A stretch of DNA of 64,000 bases, taken from NCBI RefSeq assembly GCF_000017405.1, contig NC_009668.1, positions 1,204,001 through 1,268,000 of the forward strand. The letters run 5' to 3'. The translations under genes were made by a program, and so were the position numbers. Numbering within the stretch: the first letter of the stretch is position 1; each line of letters begins with the position of its first letter. Positions 59,831 to 64,000 of this stretch are shown in pieces. The notes beneath the pieces are model-generated. The model was given only the letters and a program-made list of their open reading frames with translations. It did not search any database and was not told the origin of the DNA. Origin of the DNA: Brucella anthropi ATCC 49188 (GTDB taxonomy: Bacteria; Pseudomonadota; Alphaproteobacteria; Rhizobiales; Rhizobiaceae).

Positions 59831-60658
59831 TTAATTCAGGCCGAGCGTCCCGCGCAGGGTAGAGAGATCTTCGGCAAGCGTGGTCACAGGACCAGCAAGC
59901 GCCTTGCGATCATCATCCGACAGCTTGTCGTAGGATTCGTAGCCGTCACCCTTCTTGTACTTTGCAAGAATGTCGTCGACAGTCTTGAAGTTGGCTTCCA
60001 CCTTCTTCACGAGGTCCGGATTTTCCTTTTCCAGCAAAGGCTTGAAGAGCTCGACGATCTTCTGAGCCCCATCGACATTAGCCTTGAAATCCCAAAGATC
60101 GGTGTGGCTGTAACGATCTTCCTCACCGGAAATCTTGGTTGCAGCCACTTCTTCAAGCAGGGCAGCAGCTCCGCCAACAACCTTTTCCGGCGGAACGGTG
60201 AGGTCTTTTACACGCTTCTGGAGTTCCAGAACATCTGCGTAGAGCTTGTCGGCAACCGGAGCGAGTCCTTCGGTTGAATTCTGCGCAAACAGGCCATACT
60301 CGATGCGATGGAACCCGATAAAGTCTTCCGACTTCTCGCCGTTTTCATGGTCATCGGCGCGGCTGTCGATCGAAGCGTCAAGATCGGCGAAAAGCTCGGC
60401 AATCGGCTCGATCTTTTCGTAGGAGACGCGCGATGAAGGATAAAGCTCCTTGGCCTTTTCCAAATCGCCTGCTTTGACCGCGTCAGTGAAAGCCTTGGTG
60501 TCCTTTACCAGCACGTCGAGGTTTTCCTGCACATAGACTTTGTAGTCAGCAATCGGCTGAACAAGGTCCAGCGGCGAAACTTCAGCCTTGGCTGCGCCGA
60601 AGCTGAGCGTGAGGGCAACGGCACATGCCGATGCGAGCAATGGCAGACGATACTTCAT
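59831..60658 (-). CDS. efeM: Periplasmic EfeM/EfeO-type protein with M75 domain only
   Basis: This 275-residue protein starts MKYRLPLLASACAVALT at ATG 60658 after GGAGAGG. A signal peptide ends near AKA; there is no lipobox. The rest is a single M75 imelysin-type domain (about 25-275) with HxxE in GFHRIEYGLFA. It lacks the N-terminal cupredoxin of EfeO. It probably binds iron in the periplasm for EfeU. It is the last gene of the efe operon, starting 68 bp after efeB. Confidence 0.9.
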   Translation of the reverse strand: MKYRLPLLASACAVALTLSFGAAKAEVSPLDLVQPIADYKVYVQENLDVLVKDTKAFTDAVKAGDLEKAKELYPSSRVSYEKIEPIAELFADLDASIDSRADDHENGEKSEDFIGFHRIEYGLFAQNSTEGLAPVADKLYADVLELQKRVKDLTVPPEKVVGGAAALLEEVAATKISGEEDRYSHTDLWDFKANVDGAQKIVELFKPLLEKENPDLVKKVEANFKTVDDILAKYKKGDGYESYDKLSDDDRKALAGPVTTLAEDLSTLRGTLGLN

Positions 60659-60726
60659 GTTTAGCCTCTCCAGATAAAGCGCATTGCGGGAAATGCGCGT
60701 CAAATCAAAAACTTGAGATGCGATCC

Positions 60727-62064
60727 TCACCCGCCAGCATTTTGCGGACCGCTTGCCTCCATAAGTGCGCGCGCGTAGTAGTCCTTATGATCCTGAACAC
60801 CAGGCAGCGCGAAGAAATACCCGCCCCCAATCGGTTTCAGGTATTCTTCCAGCGGCTCGCCGTTGAGACGGTTCTGCACCGTGATGAAGCCCTTCTCCAG
60901 ATCGGCCTGATAGGCGATGAAGAGCAGCCCCATATCAAGCTGGCCGGATTTGCTGACCCCGTTTGAATAGTTGAATGGTCGACGCAGAATGAGGTGCTGC
61001 TCGGCATTGGCATCCCGCGGATTTGCCAAACGGATATGCGAGTCGAGTGGCGTCACCTTGCCATCCGCATCCTTCGCATAATCGGGAACATCAGCTTCGA
61101 TTTTACCGTCGAATGGCGCGCCACTATTCTTGCGGCGTCCGAAAATGGCTTCCTGCTCCTGCAGCGGCGTGCGGTCCCAGCGTTCGACAAAATTGCGAAT
61201 GATGCGCACAGCCATATAGCTGCCATTAGCGGCCCAGCCCGGCTCTTCATTTTGCTTCTGCACCCAAACGATGCGGTTCATCAATGCATCATCGGCGGAA
61301 TCCGGATTGGCGGATCCATCGCGGAAACCGAGGAAGTTTCGTGCGCTTTCCTTCGCCCGGGGCGAATGCGGCGGTTGCACCGGAACCGTCCCTTCCTGCT
61401 TCCAGCGAACCATCAGAAGATCAGGCATGTTCTTCATGATGTCGCGCAGCGCATGAATGTTCGTGTCCGGCGTATTCGAACAGAACTGAATGACGAGGTC
61501 CCCGTGGCAGATGTCCTTCTGCAGGGCGTCGTTGGGGAAACCGGTCATGCGCTGCAGAAGTTTCGGCTTCAACGGCTTCAAACCGAAACGATCATCGAAC
61601 AATGATGAACCGAGCGCCACCGTAACCGTGAGGTTATCCGGCGTGACGACAGGTCCAAGAATACCGGAATCCGATGGCGGAAACTTCGCATCAAGCTCCG
61701 GTGGTTCTCCACCCTTCATCAAAAATTCTGCCCGCTCGGTGAGCAGTTTGAACATGCGTTCCAGTTCGGCGCGGTCACGTGCCAACACATCAAAGGAAGC
61801 GACGAGACCCGCAGCAGGGCGCGGCGTGACGATACCGGGCTGGTGCTTCCCATAAAAAGGCTGACTTTCGTGAATCTTGTCGCTTTCCGGTGCATTGGTC
61901 ACGCTTTCCGAAGAAAGAGCATGGGCTGTCTGCGGGGCAAGCACGCCTGCAACGGCTCCGGCAACCCCGGTTGCGCCAGCCCCGAGGAGCAGTGCACGGC
62001 GACCGGCGGAAACTGGCTCTTCTGTGGTAATCTTATCGGTTTTGAAAAATTTTCTGGTCATCAA
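60727..62064 (-). CDS. efeB: EfeB, Tat-exported Dyp-type heme peroxidase
   Basis: EfeB is a periplasmic heme peroxidase that works with EfeUO in iron uptake and has been proposed to release iron from heme. The 445-residue protein carries a twin-arginine signal (SAGRRALLLGAGATGVAGAV, about residues 20-40). The Dyp motif GFRDGSANPD is near residue 250, and the proximal histidine region is in NAEQHLILRRPFNYSNG. Its start overlaps the efeO stop by 4 bp. Confidence 0.94.
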   Translation of the reverse strand: MMTRKFFKTDKITTEEPVSAGRRALLLGAGATGVAGAVAGVLAPQTAHALSSESVTNAPESDKIHESQPFYGKHQPGIVTPRPAAGLVASFDVLARDRAELERMFKLLTERAEFLMKGGEPPELDAKFPPSDSGILGPVVTPDNLTVTVALGSSLFDDRFGLKPLKPKLLQRMTGFPNDALQKDICHGDLVIQFCSNTPDTNIHALRDIMKNMPDLLMVRWKQEGTVPVQPPHSPRAKESARNFLGFRDGSANPDSADDALMNRIVWVQKQNEEPGWAANGSYMAVRIIRNFVERWDRTPLQEQEAIFGRRKNSGAPFDGKIEADVPDYAKDADGKVTPLDSHIRLANPRDANAEQHLILRRPFNYSNGVSKSGQLDMGLLFIAYQADLEKGFITVQNRLNGEPLEEYLKPIGGGYFFALPGVQDHKDYYARALMEASGPQNAGG

Positions 62065-63251
62065 TCTACCCCAAGCTGATCGCGGAGTTTCGTAAACTGT
62101 GCAGCGAGTTGAGCTGCACCTTCCTTAATTTTCGTCTTTTCATCAGACGACAGAGCATCATACGCCTTGTAGCCATTGCCTTCAGCACTCGTACCAAGCA
62201 GCTTCCTGATCGAAGCTGCGTCCTTGTCGATGCCTTCAAAGGCTTTCGGGTCAGCCTTCATAACAATGGGGCGCAGGACATCGGCAGTCTTGCCAGAGCC
62301 TTCAAGAAGGCCAGACAAAGCCTGCAGATCGGTGTGAGCGTACCGGTCTTCACCAGCATCCGACGCCGTCGATGCAAAACGGTTCAATGCAGAAGCAGTG
62401 CCCGCCATCATGCGATCCGGCGAAATCCGAAGCCCGCGAATGCGCTCTTTCAATGCAGTGGCATCCTGCTCAAGCTTGCCAGCAACAGGAGCCAGACCAT
62501 CGACGGATTTCTGTTCGAACAAACCGTATTCGATACGGTGCAAACCACCGAACGCAGGGTCCTGCTCGCGCTTTTCAAAATAATCCGCACGAGCATTGAT
62601 AGCCGTATCGAGATCGGAGAACGCTTCCGACACGGGAGCAATGCGCGCATAGGCTTCTCGCGCCGGACCGTAGGCGGTTTGCGCAGCCTCAAGATTACCG
62701 CTGGCTATTGCCGTGGAAAGTGCCGAAACCGATTTCTGGAATTCGGCAACCTCTGTGGTCAGATAAATCTGATACTCAGCCAGTGCACCAATGAAAGCTG
62801 TAAGCGGAAGCTTGCCCTTTTCCGCTTCACTGGCAGCGGTCGCAGTCACAATCAGCTTGCCGCGCGGATTGGAAAGGAGCCCGCAGGTAATCTGGTATTC
62901 ACCAGGCGTCAACTTGGCGGTGATGGTCTGCTTGAAGCCAGGAGCGATATTTTCGCGCTCCTCAAGAACCATTACTCCGTCGAGGATTTCCCACTCAACC
63001 GTACGGTCGGACTTATTGACAATTTCGAATACCGAGCGCCCGGCCGGAACGGTCAGTTCATTCGGCTCGCAGCTTTTTGCGTTGATCGCGACCTGTATTG
63101 TGTCACCGGCTTCTGCATGGCGGGCTTTGTCCGACACACGAGATGCATAATAAAACGCAGCGCCAGCGGCGAGCAGCAACAGCACGGCGAAAGCCAGTCC
63201 GATGCGGACCAGATTGCGCGACATGGGTTCAGCAGGTTTCGGATTCGTCAT
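62061..63251 (-). CDS. efeO: EfeO, cupredoxin plus M75 periplasmic iron-binding protein
   Basis: The 396-residue protein has a signal anchor (about residues 11-32), an N-terminal cupredoxin-like domain (about 45-135, with cysteines in AKSCEPNELTVPAGRS and YQITCGLLSN) and an M75 domain (about 150-396, HRIEYGLFEQ). In E. coli the EfeO cupredoxin and M75 regions bind metal and pass iron to EfeU. It starts 11 nt after efeU and overlaps efeB by 4 bp, so the operon is efeU-O-B-M. Confidence 0.93.
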   Translation of the reverse strand: MTNPKPAEPMSRNLVRIGLAFAVLLLLAAGAAFYYASRVSDKARHAEAGDTIQVAINAKSCEPNELTVPAGRSVFEIVNKSDRTVEWEILDGVMVLEERENIAPGFKQTITAKLTPGEYQITCGLLSNPRGKLIVTATAASEAEKGKLPLTAFIGALAEYQIYLTTEVAEFQKSVSALSTAIASGNLEAAQTAYGPAREAYARIAPVSEAFSDLDTAINARADYFEKREQDPAFGGLHRIEYGLFEQKSVDGLAPVAGKLEQDATALKERIRGLRISPDRMMAGTASALNRFASTASDAGEDRYAHTDLQALSGLLEGSGKTADVLRPIVMKADPKAFEGIDKDAASIRKLLGTSAEGNGYKAYDALSSDEKTKIKEGAAQLAAQFTKLRDQLGVD

Positions 63252-63262
63252 TGAAATCTCTT

Positions 63263-64000
63263 TTACTGTGCGCTTGTTTTGGCCTGGCTTGCCGTTGCTG
63301 GTGCATTTGCAGGCATCAGAAACAGAATGAGCGTCGGAACGATGAAGGCTACATAGGCAACAACTTCACTGACGGTCGGTGTCGCGATGTAACCGAAAAT
63401 GCCGGCAAGAACTGAACCAAGCGTGCTGTCGAGCGGGAGAATATCGCTCATATCGAAAACGACCGTCTGGAAATGGTTCCAGATGCCAGCTTCGTGCAGC
63501 GCCATGACCGAATTGGCGAGAATGCCTGCCGCGATGATCAAAATAAAAACGCCGGTCCAGCGGAAGAAACGGCGAAGGTTCAGCTTCAAGCCGCCTTTAA
63601 AGATGCCGTAGCCAACTGCCGCAGCTAGCAACACGCCAAGAAGCGCGCCAAGCGGTGCTGCCGCCCCTTCGCTCTGCTGGAAAGCCGCCAGCAGAAAGAA
63701 CACCGATTCAAGCCCCTCGCGTGCGACAGCAAAGAACACCATCAGAATGAGGCCTAAACCTTTATGTGTCGGTGTCTGAAAAGCTGCATCGATGGAATGA
63801 TGCAGTTCCGACTTGATAGAACGGGCCGCCTTGCGCATCCAGAACACCATCGAGGTCAACACAAAAACGGCAATCAGACCAATAATGGCTTCAAACAGTT
63901 CCTGCGCCTTCTGTGGGAATTCTGCACTCAGAAGCTGCAGAATAGCGCCGACGGCCAACGACATGGCCAATGCCAGCAATATGCCGATCCAGACCACTGG
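63263..64000 (-). CDS. efeU: EfeU/FTR1-family iron permease (cut by window edge)
   Basis: The frame is open to the right edge; the first in-frame GTG (63997) is an internal residue, so the N-terminal part, including the first REGLE iron-translocation motif, lies outside. The second motif is present in FFAVAREGLESVFFL. About six membrane segments are visible, including MVWIGILLALAMSLAVGAIL. FTR1-family permeases import iron with help from a periplasmic oxidase or EfeOB. It heads the efe operon. Confidence 0.92.
   Translation of the reverse strand, partial: PVVWIGILLALAMSLAVGAILQLLSAEFPQKAQELFEAIIGLIAVFVLTSMVFWMRKAARSIKSELHHSIDAAFQTPTHKGLGLILMVFFAVAREGLESVFFLLAAFQQSEGAAAPLGALLGVLLAAAVGYGIFKGGLKLNLRRFFRWTGVFILIIAAGILANSVMALHEAGIWNHFQTVVFDMSDILPLDSTLGSVLAGIFGYIATPTVSEVVAYVAFIVPTLILFLMPANAPATASQAKTSAQ

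Noticed and set aside
1..64000. CRISPR arrays, prophage, tRNA/rRNA genes, integrases or transposases
   Set aside because: No regularly spaced repeats, phage structural genes, cloverleaf or rRNA core sequences, or recombinase motifs were seen.

Overview
The window looks like a piece of a Brucella/Ochrobactrum-type genome (Alphaproteobacteria, Brucellaceae). The main reasons are a type II lumazine synthase (RibH2) behind its own FMN riboswitch, a Brucella-like periplasmic Cu/Zn superoxide dismutase next to a multicopper oxidase, a DUF1612-type protein, an inositol operon with an IolC-DUF2090 fusion, and a PutA/PutR pair. It is ordinary, dense, metabolic and transport DNA. I see no prophage, insertion sequence, CRISPR array, tRNA or rRNA. 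The gene at each edge is cut: a 5-oxoprolinase-type protein on the left and an EfeU/FTR1 permease on the right.

Layout. 1-4.3 kb: end of a 5-oxoprolinase, then a cystine/polar amino acid ABC transporter. 4.5-8.6 kb: Ppx/GppA phosphatase with a long basic N-terminus, RlmE, an MFS exporter, and an unlisted 33-residue membrane microprotein. 8.7-13.2 kb: a glucose/mannose-type sugar ABC operon. 13.8-16.2 kb: FMN riboswitch-ribH2, fdhD, a TIGR01244-type protein and a small membrane protein. 16.6-19 kb: a MHYT-PAS-GGDEF-EAL c-di-GMP protein. 19.1-24.7 kb: a ferric iron ABC transporter and an FAD oxidoreductase. 24.7-27.4 kb: sodC, a multicopper oxidase and a small Cys/Met/His-rich exported protein that may be a copper-sensing leader gene. 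27.6-31.3 kb: an MHS transporter, ahpD, ahpC and a divergent oxyR. 31.3-40 kb: a DUF1612 protein and the myo-inositol genes iolG, iolR and iolCDEB. 40-46 kb: DoxX, an inositol-monophosphatase-family enzyme and an AfuABC-type transporter whose binding protein carries an in-frame stop. 46.3-50.6 kb: putA and putR. 50.6-59.8 kb: a sorbitol/mannitol operon (smoEFGKS, a zinc alcohol dehydrogenase, mtlK) with a LacI regulator. 59.8-64 kb: the efeUOB-M iron uptake operon.

How the genes work together. Most of the window serves uptake and catabolism of sugars, polyols, inositol and proline. Two iron importers and a copper/peroxide defence block (sodC, multicopper oxidase, ahpCD-oxyR) are interspersed. 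Stable hairpins follow the binding-protein gene in five separate ABC operons, a common device for making more binding protein than membrane subunits.

Most interesting points: (1) the gene upstream of the multicopper oxidase has the layout of a CutF-like copper-responsive nascent-chain regulator, with a Pro-Pro motif near its stop and a hairpin before the oxidase ribosome binding site; (2) a TGG-to-TGA nonsense codon in afuA; (3) an MHS transporter whose reading frame runs through its own terminator; (4) a pair of palindromic repeats with covarying stems; (5) an OxyR lacking the resolving cysteine; and (6) the 33-residue microprotein with a perfect ribosome binding site. Start codons were chosen by Shine-Dalgarno and family alignment from memory, and I ran no database search.
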